A DNA stretch of 64,000 nucleotides, taken from the NCBI RefSeq assembly GCF_910594005.1, contig NC_057848.1, positions 136,038,155 to 136,102,154 of the forward strand, written 5' to 3'. The position numbers and the translations under genes were made by a program. The DNA comes from Cervus elaphus (Eukaryota; Chordata; Mammalia; Artiodactyla; Cervidae). Under the pieces are notes generated by a model that saw only the letters and a list, made by a program, of their open reading frames with translations, did not search any database and was not told the origin of the DNA. Each line of letters begins with the position of its first letter. Position 1 is the stretch's first letter. Below are positions 21,811 through 32,150 of the stretch, piece by piece.

Positions 21811-21952
21811 ACTTTATTTATTTACTTCTTTTTGGCTGTGCTATGAGGTTTTAGGATCTTAGTTCCCTGACCAGGGATTGAACTCGAGGCCTCAGGAGTA
21901 AAAGCTCAGGGTCCTAACTACTGGACTACCAGGGAATTCCCTACTTTTATTT
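21811..21952 (-). mobile_element. CHR-2-type SINE, reversed, with duplication
   Basis: TTTTTGGCTGTGCTATGAGG, GATCTTAGTTCCCTGACC, AGGGATTGAACTCGAGGCC and CTACTGGACTACCAGGGAATTCCC are in reversed CHR order. Flanks TACTTTATTT (from 21810) and TACTTTTATTT (21942-21952) are a near-perfect target duplication. Confidence 0.92.
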
Positions 21953-23009
21953 TTCTTTAAGTCACTCATTCATTTACTTATCTTGCTTAATATGCAGGAC
22001 CATTGGGTTTTCATCCCATCTTTTAGTTGATAAAAAAATGGATTAACTTTGCTGGATTAACAACATGAACCCAGGGACACTTTGGAAAACAGCAGTTATG
22101 AGAAACCCTACCCCAAGCTCACCTAAAGACAGCCCCATTGGGTGCAAACAGATCAGACATTCTGCTGTTCCATAGGCTGCCCAACTTATCCAGTGATGCC
22201 TCTTGGAACATGAACTCTTTCTCTAGATTTTGCAACTAACAGATTCTCAGAGCAGTGGGATACAGTATCTGTTCCCACCTTTTTCTGCCAGGTCTAGATC
22301 AGGCCACTTGCCTTGACGCTCATGCGAGAACTATAAAGTGGTTGGGACCTTGGCATTCCACTCCTGTTTTCCTTTTAGAAAGAAGGAAGGAATAGGGCTG
22401 TCCCTAAAAATAAGGCCACAGACAGAATGACTAGAGAAATAAAGAGAAAATTCAGAGAAGGACCTGGTCAGAGTGTATAAGATTGAAGATGGGCAGTATG
22501 ATGCCAGGGCTGTAAGAGACGCAAGCAAAAACCTATACTAGTTAAAAGTTATAAATTCGTGAGTGACTTAAAAACTATATCAAAATGGCTTACAAACAAG
22601 GAATGCATAGGCTTATGAAATTGGGAATTCCAGGGCTAGATCATCAGGAATAGCTGGATCCAGACACTTAAATATCACCACATTTCTGTGCCTTGCCCTT
22701 CAGCTATTTCCCTCTGATTTTCAGGCATCCGCTTTCTTCCTGGTGGTAGCTGTAGTCTTCTTAGAAACTCTGTTGGAAACATTTTTTTATTATCCCAAGA
22801 GAAGGTTCTAGGATTATATCTCATTGACCTAGCTTGGGTCACGTACTGAGTCTGACCCAGCCCCTCTGGGCAGAGGGATGGAATGCTCTGATTGGTCATC
22901 TCTGGAACTGGATGTGGCATCTACTCCACCAGAGTCAAGGCCATGGAGATTGGGAGAGGAGTGATCTCCGAAACAGAATCCACAGACTCTTATTAGAAGA
23001 AAGGATAAT
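21953..23009. other. unique sequence, no gene seen
   Basis: No recognisable repeat, exon or regulatory cluster. Open frames at 22675-23020 overlap on both strands. Confidence 0.45.
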
Positions 23010-23110
23010 GGATGCAGCATCAGTTAGCTGTTGCCACAATAATGCTGTGTAACAAACCACCCTAAAATTCAGAGGCTTAGAATAATTCTTTAGACTTAAG
23101 CTCATGGAGG
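23010..23110 (+). mobile_element. MLT2-like ERVL LTR, 5' piece
   Basis: GTTAGCTGTTGCCACAATAATGC, TGTGTAACAAACCACCCTAAAATTC and AGAGGCTTAGAATAA correspond to the well-known start of ERVL-class MLT2-like LTRs (tagctattgctgcgtaacaaaccacc). Similar starts lie at 29278, 36607 and 56530. Confidence 0.65.
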
Positions 23111-23114
23111 AGAT

Positions 23115-23530
23115 CTGCCATAACTGGGCACTTCTTAGTCCAAATATTGGCAGAGGGAACAATGTATGCAAAGGTTTTGAGGCAGAAGAGATCTCGGTGT
23201 GTTTGAGGAGCCAAAAGATCAATGTTGGGAGAAGTCAGGGATAGAAAGGAGGGGGTTGCATTGACAGGTTCACTGCAGGCCTTTAAGCAAGAAGTGACTT
23301 TTCCAGATATAGGTCTTAGAAATCTCCCTCTGCCTGCTGGGTAGAGAATTGGGTAATAGATTGGAAGGGGCAATAGAAGAAGTGGGGGTCCAGTTTTATA
23401 GTCAAGGCAACCAACCAGCCGGGAAGCAGAGGTGGTGTGAAGTAGATGATTTCTTAATGTTTTTTGGAGGAAACAGGGTTGAGAGTTGCTGGCTGGGGCT
23501 GGTGAGGGGAGGGAGGGGGCAAAACAGGGA
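23115..23530 (-). mobile_element. L2 LINE fragment, reversed
   Basis: TATGCAAAGGTTTTGAGGCAGAAGAG, GGTGTGTTTGAGGAGCC, GAGAAGTCAGGGATAG and TTTAAGCAAGAAGTGACTTTTCC match the reversed L2 3' region (gtgcaaaggccctgaggcagga, tgttcgaggaacagc, ttgagcagaggagtgacatg). Confidence 0.7.
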
Positions 23531-24164
23531 TCTCTCTGATACCAGACACCAGCCTAAGTCAAGCAATGCCAGGGAAGCCGGTGGGTCATAGGACGATTGC
23601 ACCCTCTCAGGGGGATAGTGGAATCATTAATTAGTTCATATTTGTCTGCATATTCTCACATAAAAGAGCCTTTATAATCCTCAAATGAAGCATGAAATTT
23701 TGAGCTGAAAGAGGCCATGTAGTGCAAATGAAGACGGGAATGGTTGGGATGGGGGGACCAGGGTCATTAGTCAATTACCAAGGAGCTGGAGTGTCAGCAT
23801 CTCTCAGAGAGTGGGCACATCTGGTGGCCACAGGTTTTCAATGACCAACCTCTCACTCCAGCTGAGATGGGTTCTTTAATTTCAACCTTAAAAGCCCTTT
23901 CCGTGAAGACAGTACGGTATCTACCATCAGGTTAATTTCTTCAAAAAGCAAGGATGAACCAAAGGCCAGATGGAAGGGGTCTTAGGCAGACTCTCAGAAG
24001 CATTCAAAGTTCATTTAAACCTGAGGCAGCTTCAACAGTCTTCTGAGATGCTCTCCCAGCTGTGTGTGCACTGGGAGGAGGGGTAAGATTGGGGAGTGCT
24101 GGGGGGCCTGGGGCAGGGTGGAAGTAACAGAACATTCTTCCCAGGAAATGAGGCCAGTAGATGA
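23531..24164. other. unique sequence, no gene seen
   Basis: No gene or named repeat is recognised. G-rich near 24070-24120. Confidence 0.4.
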
Positions 24165-24620
24165 TTAGATGCAAGAGTCACCTCCTGGACAGTTGCTATT
24201 CGCCCCACTCTTTTATCTGAGCATTCTTTTCCAGTTGCTCAGACAAAGCGTCAAAAATGGTATTAAAATGCTAGTTAGGAAACATCACCCCCAACAAACC
24301 CTGTTCATCAAAATGTTAGCGCTCTCTCTGGGGGCTGCACGCTCAGTTTGTCAACAAGCTGAAGCCGTTGAGCTGGGCCTCCGTGAGGCCCAGGAGCATG
24401 ATTTAATTAATATCCTACCCATAATACCTTGCTGGGTTTATGCAAACAAAGCCCTGTCACTCCTCACCTTAGGATTTCCCCTTTCCTTGATGCAAGCATT
24501 TATTTACACACAGTTCGACCTCATGGTGGTGTTCAGCAGATGTGGGTCCTACTTATTTGCATTGTTTTGTGACAGTTGCAAAATTCATTAGTGGCTCAGG
24601 GAGAAATCCTCCGTGGACCG
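24165..24620. promoter_or_regulatory. candidate conserved noncoding enhancer
   Basis: About 450 bp free of any recognisable repeat, with an unusually dense set of developmental factor-like sites. These include octamer-like ATGCAAAC (24440-24447), a perfect octamer ATTTGCAT (24555-24562), palindromic TTAATTAA (24403-24410), SOX-like AACAAAG (24445-24451) and ATTGTTTTG (24561-24569). A 140-codon frame (24169-24591) runs through it, but its peptide has no recognisable domain and no splice context is evident, so I read this as regulatory DNA rather than an exon. Conservation is inferred, not measured. Confidence 0.4.
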
Positions 24621-24784
24621 TCCCCAAGAGAAGTGAAGGAAGAGGGTTCACACTCATTAATCCGCCTTCTTCGGCAGTGCTGATATTAATGATAACACAG
24701 TGCCCCTTTCAGAAACTGCCGGGATCTGTTCAAAATCTTGTGGTTGTAAGTGACAGAAAGGGAGTCTTGGCTATCTTGTGCAGT

Positions 24785-25006
24785 GTGTGCATGCTAAGTT
24801 GCTTCAGTCATATATGACTGCGACCCTATGGACTGTAGCTGACCAGGCTTCTCTGTCCATGGGGATTCTCCAGGCAAGAATACTGGAGTGGGTTGCCATG
24901 CTCTCCTCAAGGGACTCTTCCCCACCCAGGGATCAAACCCACATCTCCTGTAGTTTCTGCATTGGCAGGTGGGTTCTTTACCACTAGCGCCACCTGGGAA
25001 CCCTGG
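24785..25006 (-). mobile_element. Bov-tA SINE, reversed
   Basis: GCATGCTAAGTTGCTTCAGTC, GACTGCGACCCTATGGACTG, CTCCAGGCAAGAATACTGGAG, CCCACCCAGGGATCAAACCC and GGCAGGTGGGTTCTTTACCAC are in order, with CACCTGGGAACCC at the tRNA-derived end. It has a small insertion (TAGTTTCTGC) before the box A side. Confidence 0.94.
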
Positions 25007-25204
25007 GGGACATACTTATGTTACAATAACCAGGAGAATGCAGTGTGTGTGTGTGTAAATTTTTGTTTTTATTGGGTTATAGGAAATGGGATGAGAAATA
25101 TCACCGTGGGCTATGTCCCCCAGGGAAAGTCCACTCGTCAGGAGCCCTGGGTTCTGGGGGCTCCCTTGCTCAATTGGGCAAACCTCTTAGCCATCATCAC
25201 TTGA

Positions 25205-25375
25205 GTGCAACACCAACCCATGAGCATGGTGATGCTGTTACCCCCATTTTGCAGACAAGGAAACTGAGACATGGAAAGATTTGATGACTTACTGAAGAAC
25301 ACCACATCAATAAGGGGCAGAGATAAGAGTAGACTCTTAACCTAGTGCTTTCCTGCTATACCACACTGCCTCCCA
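25205..25375 (-). mobile_element. MIR SINE, reversed
   Basis: TTACCCCCATTTTGCAGACAAGGAAACTGAGACATGG at 25239-25274 is a well-kept reversed MIR core. The downstream part (GATGACTTACTGAAGAACACCAC, GCAGAGATAAGAGTAGAC) is more decayed. Confidence 0.88.
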
Positions 25376-26049
25376 GACTGTCAGGAAAATTATGTCATCT
25401 GACCCAAGAATTCTCTTCTGGAAGCTCCCACCAGCCTGTCTATTTGAAGATAAAAACAACCACAAATTCAGTTTACATCTTCTTTTACTCCCTAGCCTAT
25501 TTGAGCCAAGGCTGAATGGTGCCAATTTGCCTATGGTGGTTTTTATGATGTGGGCTGGGTTCACTGGGGACTGTTCTGAAACCATCAAATTCATTTCAAT
25601 TAGAAGTGTAACTTAATGTCCAATTTTCCAACCAGATTCCCTAGGTAAAAGAAGGCCATTTTGTTTGCTGAGCTCCCTCGACCTGATGTACAGTATTTCT
25701 GGGTACCAATTGTGCCCAGTTGTGAGCCCTGGATCAGGCATTTTCTCCAAGTTAAAAGGAGGTGCAACTCAAATAAAAGAGGGGTGGGAGAATCAGCATG
25801 GAAAATGGGGGGATGTGTGAAATTTGAACCAGGGTAGATCAATTCCAGAACGTTGCCCAGGGATTCCTAAAAAGAACCCAGGGAAAAGTAAATACATCTC
25901 ATCCTTATTAACACTCCAAGCCCTTAAATGAGTCCTGATGTTAATCCCTAAGAGATGCCTAAATGCCTATTTCAAATTGCTGCCCCACTTGTCTTATAAA
26001 ACAACTTGTACTTCTTTTTATTCTCTCCATGTTCAAAAATCAAGGAAAT
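25376..26049. other. unique sequence, no gene seen
   Basis: AT-moderate DNA without recognised repeats or exons. Confidence 0.45.
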
Positions 26050-26312
26050 TCCTTTTGCAGTCGAGGGCCAAGGAACAACCCAGGCCTGGCTTTGATTACT
26101 GAAAGCTGGAGAATTTTGAGTGAAAGCTGCAGCCGGCTGCCAGGCTGGTTATTAGCAATAAGCATCAAGCCGTTCTCAGGAGATCAGGGGCCTTTTGAGG
26201 ATGTCAGACAGCGGCCTGCACCTCCCCTTGACAGCACCTGCAGTCACCGCTGGAGGTATGGGCTGGTCCAGAACCCCATTTTCCCTTGGCTGAATCAGCA
26301 GCTGTAATCAAC
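26050..26312. promoter_or_regulatory. possible conserved noncoding element
   Basis: Repeat-free, balanced composition with CTTTGATTACTG (26090-26101), ATTAGCAATAAGCATC and an E-box plus homeodomain-like pair CAGCTG (26299-26304) / TAATCA (26305-26310). Nothing here is diagnostic. It is listed because it stands out among decayed relics and has no coding structure. Confidence 0.3.
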
Positions 26313-26329
26313 AGAGAAATAACCACTTA

Positions 26330-26470
26330 TATTTATATAATATCCACCTACAAGTGACTCCAATTGCCAGGCTCCTGTTTAAGATTCTACAACGGCTCCC
26401 CATTGTCCCTCAGAGCAAGTCCAAGTGCCTGGGCTTATTTTTCTAGGTCTTGCGACAACAGACTTCACCT
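26330..26470 (+). mobile_element. L2 LINE fragment
   Basis: CAACGGCTCCCCATTGTCCCTCAGAGCAAGTCCAAGTGCC corresponds to the L2 block usually reading ccaatggcttcccatctcactcagaataaaatccaaactcc, followed by a decayed continuation. Confidence 0.65.
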
Positions 26471-27959
26471 TAGTTATGCAGGAGCTTTTTTCTTTGCTTT
26501 CGTTTTTTAAAACACAGCTTTCCAGGCCAGACATTCTTCTGTAGCCTAAGAGGGTTATTATGAAGGGAGTAGAAAGATCTACAGAGCCGAAAGTACCAGG
26601 GCAGGGAAGTTACCCTCTTTACCCAGGACTCGGTTCTTTTTTTGTGTATAAAATGATGCATTCTGAGTAGATGGTCTTATCTAGCATGTCCTCCAAGAAT
26701 CTGCAATCTTACAATTTTCCTTTCCATCAATAGTCTTCTTCCCTTCTCGCCTCTATCCTAGAGGCTGGATGAGCTAAGATGTTCGTCTCCCAGCTGGCAA
26801 TGGCCAGGTGATGCAGTTCTGGCTGACAAGACACAGGGAAGTCTGCTGGGGTGGCAGATGGCTGTGGCTCCCCGTATTGCATGCCCTTCGCCCACCTTGG
26901 ATTTCAGCTGCAGCTGCAGTGGACAGTTTCGCATCATTTGGACCCACTTCATGCAGACAGCATCCAACTTCAAGTGTACGCTGTGCACCTTCCTGCTGTC
27001 TGCTCTGGGGCTTCTCTGGTGCTATGTAAGCTCAGCAGACCTGCACACAAGTACAGCCCTTTCTTTCAGGGGTACACTTCTGAGAGGCACTGCATACATT
27101 TCTCTGGAGGTCCAGACGGAACTCAGCCCCCATTACCCAAGGCAGCAAACTCCTTAGCACATTTTCCTGTCTTTTTATTTTTCCCTCTCTCTCTCTCCAT
27201 TCTTCCTCTTCTGCATCCAGGAATCACTTGCCAAATAAAGTATGTGGGCCCAAGTCTTCATTCTGGGCTCTGATTTTGGGGCAACTGAAACTAAAATAGT
27301 TGGCATCATCTCCCCTCTTTCTTCTATCTCAAGTGCAGATACAGATGTGATGGCTGGAACCAAGCAGCTTTTTTTGGGACCAGTATGAGGGAAAGGCTAA
27401 GAAAGTGGCAGAAATGTCACCTCTGATGTATTTGAGTGACTGAATCAACCAACACCAGCAACTGCCAACTTGTAGATTTCTTGTTATATGAAACTCACCT
27501 CTATTCATTTAAGTTAATACCACTTGGATATTTTCTTACTTACAACTGAATATAATCCTAATTGATATTAATATATTAGTTGTGTTCTAATACACAATAA
27601 TCATTTTTAATCTGTCTTTGATCATGTTGTTCTCTTTATTTGAAGCACCCCCTCAACTCCACTCTGTTGTTCTAAATTGTCCATTTATTTCATGAACCAG
27701 ATTGATATTCACCTCCTCCTAACTCCTTCCTTGAAAAGAACCATGGTCTTTTGCCTTCTATAAAACTCCTCAATACCTTTGTATATGTAAAGCCAAATGC
27801 AGTCTTGTTTTCTTCACTAGGTTACCCTACTTCTACTCTAGTATTCATTAGACATTCTCTTGCGCTGTATTTATTGATGTATATGAACTCTCTCCTCTGT
27901 TAAGGTGTTATCAGTTTTGTATATCCCACTGGAGGAAGCATTGACCTTCATACATATAA
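26471..27959. other. unique and heavily decayed sequence
   Basis: Open frames at 26808-27273 overlap each other in three frames. At 27335-27390, GATGTGATGGCTGGAACCAAGCAGC belongs to the same ancient LTR-like family as 545-780. The part at 27600-27930 may be very old L2, but I cannot align it convincingly. Confidence 0.4.
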
Positions 27960-28170
27960 TATTGCAATAATAATTATTGTTAACAATGATTGGGCACTCA
28001 CTATGAACCAGGCACTGTGCCAAGCTCATTTGTGGCACTGAATTTTCACCACAGCCCTTCAAGGCAGTATGATATTCCCAATTTCTGGATGAGGAAACTG
28101 AGACCTAGGGAAGTAGAGGCACTAGCCCAAGTCCCCACAGCGTAGGAAGTGACAGAGCTATGGTTCCAAC
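27960..28170 (-). mobile_element. MIR SINE, reversed, nearly complete
   Basis: Reversed order is clear: AATAATTATTGTTAACAATGATTGGGCACTCACTATGAACC (tail), GCACTGTGCCAAGC, CACAGCCCTTCAAGGCAG, GATGAGGAAACTGAGACC, CTAGCCCAAGTCCCCACAGC and GTGACAGAGCTATGG. Confidence 0.9.
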
Positions 28171-28264
28171 CTTTGTCTTTTTCCCTTCAAGGCCCAGCTG
28201 CAAGCACTCCCCCCTTCTGTGAGTCATGGATTTTAAGCTACATGAAGAATGGATATAAGGAAGG

Positions 28265-28450
28265 TTTGCAGAGGGAGCATTTTACTGGGAGTCAGACTAT
28301 CTGGGACCTTGTACCACATTGGCTGCTTACTTTGCCATGTAAACTCAAGCAAGTGGCTTCACAACTCTGAGCTTCAAAATCCACATTCATACGTTGGGGA
28401 TAAAAATAACTCCAGTTCTCACCTGAAGAGATTTTGTGGGGATGGCATGA
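28265..28450 (+). mobile_element. MIR SINE
   Basis: GGGAGTCAGACTATCTGGGACC, ACTCAAGCAAGTGGCTTCACAACTCTGAGCTTC and a GATAAAAATAACTCC stretch follow the forward MIR order (gagtcagactgcctggg, gggcaagtcacttaacctctctgagcctc, gataataatagt). Confidence 0.75.
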
Positions 28451-28844
28451 ATCTGAGTATGTAAAAGACTTTTGTGAAGTGAGCCAAGCAGCTGGAGGCA
28501 GAGGTGATGGGTGATGTTGTGGCGATAGTATTGAGACCAATACTGGGTGGCAACACGTGGACCTTGATGATACTAAGTCATAAAGGGATCCCAAACATTC
28601 TAATTCTCCATGTGAAGAAGGTTAAGGACTATGACAGACTAACCAATAAGCAGTCAGATGTAGTAGATACAGTGGTCGTGTGGCATATCTACCCCTACTT
28701 CTATCTTCCTCTCTCCTGGAAGATATGGCTAATTGATCTTAGAGCTTTCTCCTACTATGCCCAGAATCCTTCTCATCACATTGGTGACAACAGCCCATGG
28801 AATCAATTACGGAACTGATATCAGTACTTTGGAAAGGAGTACCA
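28451..28844. other. unique sequence, no gene seen
   Basis: It includes an open frame of 104 codons (28504-28818) with no recognisable family. No repeat is identified. Confidence 0.4.
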
Positions 28845-28985
28845 GGGATATAGGAGACTTGACTGTTGTGTCAAGTTCTGCTTCCTACTGCCATGTGGCC
28901 ACAGACAAATAATTTAATCTCTCTGAGCCTCAGTTTTCCCATCTGCCAAAAGAGGGTATTGGGCTGATGGCATTTAAGTTCTCTG
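28845..28985 (+). mobile_element. MIR SINE
   Basis: GACTTGACTGTTGTGTCAAGTTCTGC, CATGTGGCCACAGACAAATAATTTAATCTCTCTGAGCCTCAGTTTTCCCATCTGCC is the conserved MIR centre and right half. Confidence 0.87.
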
Positions 28986-29277
28986 CTAGTCTCATATTCT
29001 CAAATTATGGAAAACACATAGTAGCAGCATTGGAAACAAAGGCAAATAGTCCATGTCACGTGGGTTTATTATAGAAATGACACCAACATTTTGAAGGTTC
29101 ACTACATGCTCAGTGAGGTTGCTAAATATTCTATAAGGAGACAGACAAATGTAAACCTGAACACTCGAGTCTGCAGTCGGGTCTGGGAGGTGAAAGGATT
29201 AGACAAATGAGAAACTGCTACAGGAAGAGCCAGTGGGAATTCACAGTGGGAGAGTTCAGCTTGGGATGGATGGAATG
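28986..29277. other. decayed sequence with a possible reversed MIR/L2 scrap
   Basis: 29060-29140 (AAGGTTCACTACATGCTCAGTGAGG) loosely resembles a reversed MIR/L2 end. Otherwise nothing is recognised. Confidence 0.3.
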
Positions 29278-29910
29278 CTGTCAGTCAGCTATTGCCACAA
29301 TAACTCTGCGTAGCTGCCCTGTGCCCCCCTTACAAAATCTCAGTGGCATGTAACAATAATCATTTATTTCATTACCAGGTCTGCAAGTTTTGGCTACTCT
29401 GGGCTGTGTCTCAGCTGGGTTTGCTGTGGATCAGCTGGACGGCTCTGCTGACCTTGGCTGAGCTCCGTAGTATGTCTGAGGGTCTGCTTGTTAGCTGCTG
29501 ATCTAGAAGGGCTTCCCTGGGTGTGACTGAGGTGACTGGGCTCTGCTCCTCACATCTTTCTTCTTCTCTCAGGCTGGCCCCGGGCACATTCTCCTGACAA
29601 TAGTTTTGGTCCAAGAGCACACAGGGAAGCTCTGTATCACTCTGCTAACTTCCCAGAAGATGAAGAAGGCCATCTGCAGAATGAGCCTCTGTAGCTTAGA
29701 AGATGCATTGCCTCTGGGCTGAGGGACTGTCTTCTTCAAACCCCATCTTGTCATAACGTGGTCCAGCGAAGGACTGCTGAATCGCTTCCCTAGCAGTCTG
29801 TGCCAGCGCTAACCTCCAGAATTTTCCAGCCTTATCAGACAGTTTCAGGGTCAATGCAAGAGGGGAGGTGACATTTCAGGCTTTGACTCTGCATGAGGAT
29901 GCAGTGCGAT
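29278..29910 (+). mobile_element. MLT2-like ERVL LTR relic
   Basis: GTCAGCTATTGCCACAATAACTCTGCG, AATCTCAGTGGCATGTAACAATAATCATTTATTTC, then CTGGGCTGTGTCTCAGCTGGG and GTGGATCAGCTGGACGG. This is the start of an MLT2-like LTR; the right part is too decayed to bound. It is non-coding. Confidence 0.6.
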
Positions 29911-29917
29911 AACCCTT

Positions 29918-30860
29918 CACGGTGATTCTGGTCTGGTTTTCTGAACTGATGCTCAAGAACTATTTCAGGTCAAGTTGAGGTACCACCCCAGTTTGGCTGG
30001 ACCCCAACTCTCTCTCCCTTCAGCCCTCAGGCACCTGTGTTTTTCAGGCAGAGAAGCCTCAATGACTGCTCCCCTCTCTGCATTTGTGAAGTGCCCCCAC
30101 CTCGCCTCACTGGGTTTCCGCCTGGTGCTGGAGACAGGTCTGAACCACAGAGGCTTTGGTATCCCTGGAAGCTCCTGGAGAGGCTGAGGAACACAGCCTG
30201 GAGGTGTGGGGGAGTTAACACCTTCTGGGGTGAGCTGTAACAAGGAAGGGGCAGGTGCCAGGAATGGGCTGGCATCATGCCTCCCCTCCCCCATCAGAGT
30301 CCCAAATGCAGTGGTTCCATAGAGCTTCTTTGGAGGCCATTATTCAGCCCCTCAAGAGGCCTGTTCTTCCCTCTCTAATGGAGTTGTTTCATGTACCAGC
30401 CCTAGAATGTTTCCCAACAACCCCCTGCCCATGTCCTAACCATACCACTGTAGTACTTAACATTTTTGTGAATGTGGGCCGTTTCCAACTGCTGCCACCT
30501 GCTTCTCTGCCTAGCGGCTTTTGGCCACTGGAGCCTGCTCTGCTCGTGTATGTGGCCAGGGGGAGGAGCCAAGGACTTGACGTCCTTCATGCCCCTTACC
30601 TCTCCCCATGCCTGACAGGATCTGGTGGATCAATACCCCAGCTCTCTTGTTCCGTGGCTGGGATAACTGAGGTGTGTCCTATACTGCCCCCCAGAGGCTC
30701 ACAGAGAGATTGCTCTCTGGTTGCTCACAGGGATAAGGAGTTTGATAACACTCCATTTGCTGGCTACCTTCCCTGCCGTGTCTGTCTTACCCCACTCTCC
30801 TACTGGCATGTTCTAGAATCATGTCCCAAATAAACTACTTGCACTTGAATCCTTACCTTA
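29918..30860 (+). mobile_element. LTR-type relic sharing a segment with 39.3 kb
   Basis: 29918-30190 is about four-fifths identical by eye to 39272-39540 (shared GATGCTCAAGAACTATT, GTGAAGTG, CTCGCCTCACTGGG, GGTCTGAACCA/CGTCTGAACCA and AGGCTTTGGT). The right edge, TCCTACTGGCATGTTCTAGAATCATGTCCCAAATAAACTACTTGCACTTGAATCCTTACC, is a typical LTR polyadenylation-end. A 192-codon frame (30255-30833) crosses this and is not a gene. Confidence 0.55.
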
Positions 30861-31020
30861 AAACTAAGACACACATCTTGCAAATATTTCTTCCAAGCCT
30901 TATTCATGTAGTTCTCCTGCCTAGAATATTCCTGTTCTTCTCATGCCCATCTGCTCATCTTTCTAAACCCTCTTCTGCCCTGCCAATCTCTCCTCTTCCT
31001 GCCCATCCCAAGGGATTGTG

Positions 31021-31255
31021 TATGTGTGCTAAGTCGCTTCAGTCGTGTCTGACTCTTTGTGACCCCATGAACTGTAGCCCCTCTGTCAGGCTCTGTCATG
31101 AACTGTCAGGCTCTTCTGTCCATGAGATTCTCCAGGCAAGAATGCTAGAGTGGGTTGCCATGTCTTCCTCCAGGGACTCTTCCTGACCCAAGGATCGAAC
31201 CTGCATCTCCTATGTCTCCTGCATTGCAGGCAGATTCTTTACCGTCTGAGCCACC
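31021..31255 (-). mobile_element. Bov-tA SINE with internal duplication
   Basis: Reversed Bov-tA: TGTGTGCTAAGTCGCTTCAGTCGTG, GACTCTTTGTGACCCCATGAACTG, CTCCAGGCAAGAATGC, GATCGAACCTGC and GCAGGCAGATTCTTTACCG. About 32 bp are duplicated inside (CATGAACTGT at 31066 and again at 31098, each followed by a GTCAGGCTC version), making this copy longer than usual. Confidence 0.94.
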
Positions 31256-31649
31256 AACTGAGCAGTGGGGAAGTGTAAAGGGCCAGCCATTTAACATGAG
31301 ACTTACTACGTACAATCCTTGTCCAGAGGACTCCACTGGGTTGGCTGAGTCTTAGGCACACATGCCAGCTAGTTCCTCCCTTTCTGCACCTTTCCAATGC
31401 CTGCTTCCTTCCCCCTTTCCACAGGTGTCTATCTCAAACAAACTTCTTGCCCCACAAACTCCACCTTGGCTTCCAGAAAGCACAACCTGTGATGGAAACA
31501 AAGATTCAACTTCCTTCCAAGTTCAAGTTAATGCTTGAGGCTCTCTTTGGAAGTTCAGGGACCCAGAACCACCTTCTTGCTTTCCTCTTTGGCAGTTTAA
31601 CTCCTCAATGATGTTAAGTGTCCTGTCTTAAGCCTGGGAATGTTCTGAG
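31256..31649. other. unique sequence, no gene seen
   Basis: It is pyrimidine-rich around 31370-31430. No repeat or exon is recognised. Confidence 0.4.
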
Positions 31650-32025
31650 CTCACTGTCCTTTGGCTCAGACAAAGAGAGCTGTTTATCTTTCAACTTCAC
31701 TTAGAACAGTAAATAAAAAACCTCATTAATTCAGACTGTTCTTATTTGGAATTTGTGATGATCCAGAGAGGGGCCCTGCAGATGTTTGTTTACTTTTGCA
31801 TTATCAGGGAAAAAAAGAGCCTGCCAAGCCAACAGAGAATGTGAGCATGATTGTAAAGGAACCATTTCAACAACTCTAAGGAGGCAAAACACCCTTCTCT
31901 CATTTTAAAAACATCAGTTTACAGGCAAAAATTCATGTGACATTCTCATCAGTTTATTAAAGCTGATCTCAAAATACTTTTTAAAGCAACACACCGGTGA
32001 TCTAGTTGGCATCGCTCTATGAACT
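31650..32025. promoter_or_regulatory. possible conserved noncoding element, forkhead-like site
   Basis: Repeat-free, AT-rich, with TGTTTGTTTAC (31783-31793; forkhead core TGTTTAC at 31787-31793), ACCTCATTAATTCAG, TTTTGCATTATC and several AGTTTA/TTTATTAAAG words. Nearby relics (L2 at 32030, LTR at 29-30.8 kb) are visibly decayed while this stretch does not resemble any of them. Inference only. Confidence 0.3.
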
Positions 32026-32029
32026 TAAA

Positions 32030-32150
32030 TTCAGTTCGACATTTACTGAGCTCCTTGTCCCTGTAGAGTTTGAGACAGGTCCTGTGGGATATACAGAGAC
32101 AAAAACAATGCAGTCTCTACGCATGAGGAGTTTACAATCACAGTGGATGC
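32030..32150 (-). mobile_element. L2 LINE end, reversed
   Basis: CGACATTTACTGAGCTCCTTG, then GGGATATACAGAGACAAAAACAATGCAGTC and GAGGAGTTTACAATCACAGTGG follow the reversed L2 end (tttattgagcacctact, acagtgaacaaaacag, gagcttacattctagtgg). Confidence 0.75.

Noticed and set aside
24169..24591. 140-codon frame as a possible exon
   Set aside because: No recognisable domain or convincing splice sites. The sequence character (octamer, TTAATTAA, AT-rich words) fits noncoding regulatory DNA better.
24779..25045. TGCAGTGTGTG on both sides of the Bov-tA as a target duplication
   Set aside because: The right copy lies 30 bp beyond the SINE end and is part of a TG-rich stretch, so coincidence is likely.
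30255..30833. 192-codon plus-strand open frame, the longest in the window
   Set aside because: It runs through an LTR-type relic and ends at its polyadenylation-like end. It has no domain, and overlapping frames on the other strand are also open.
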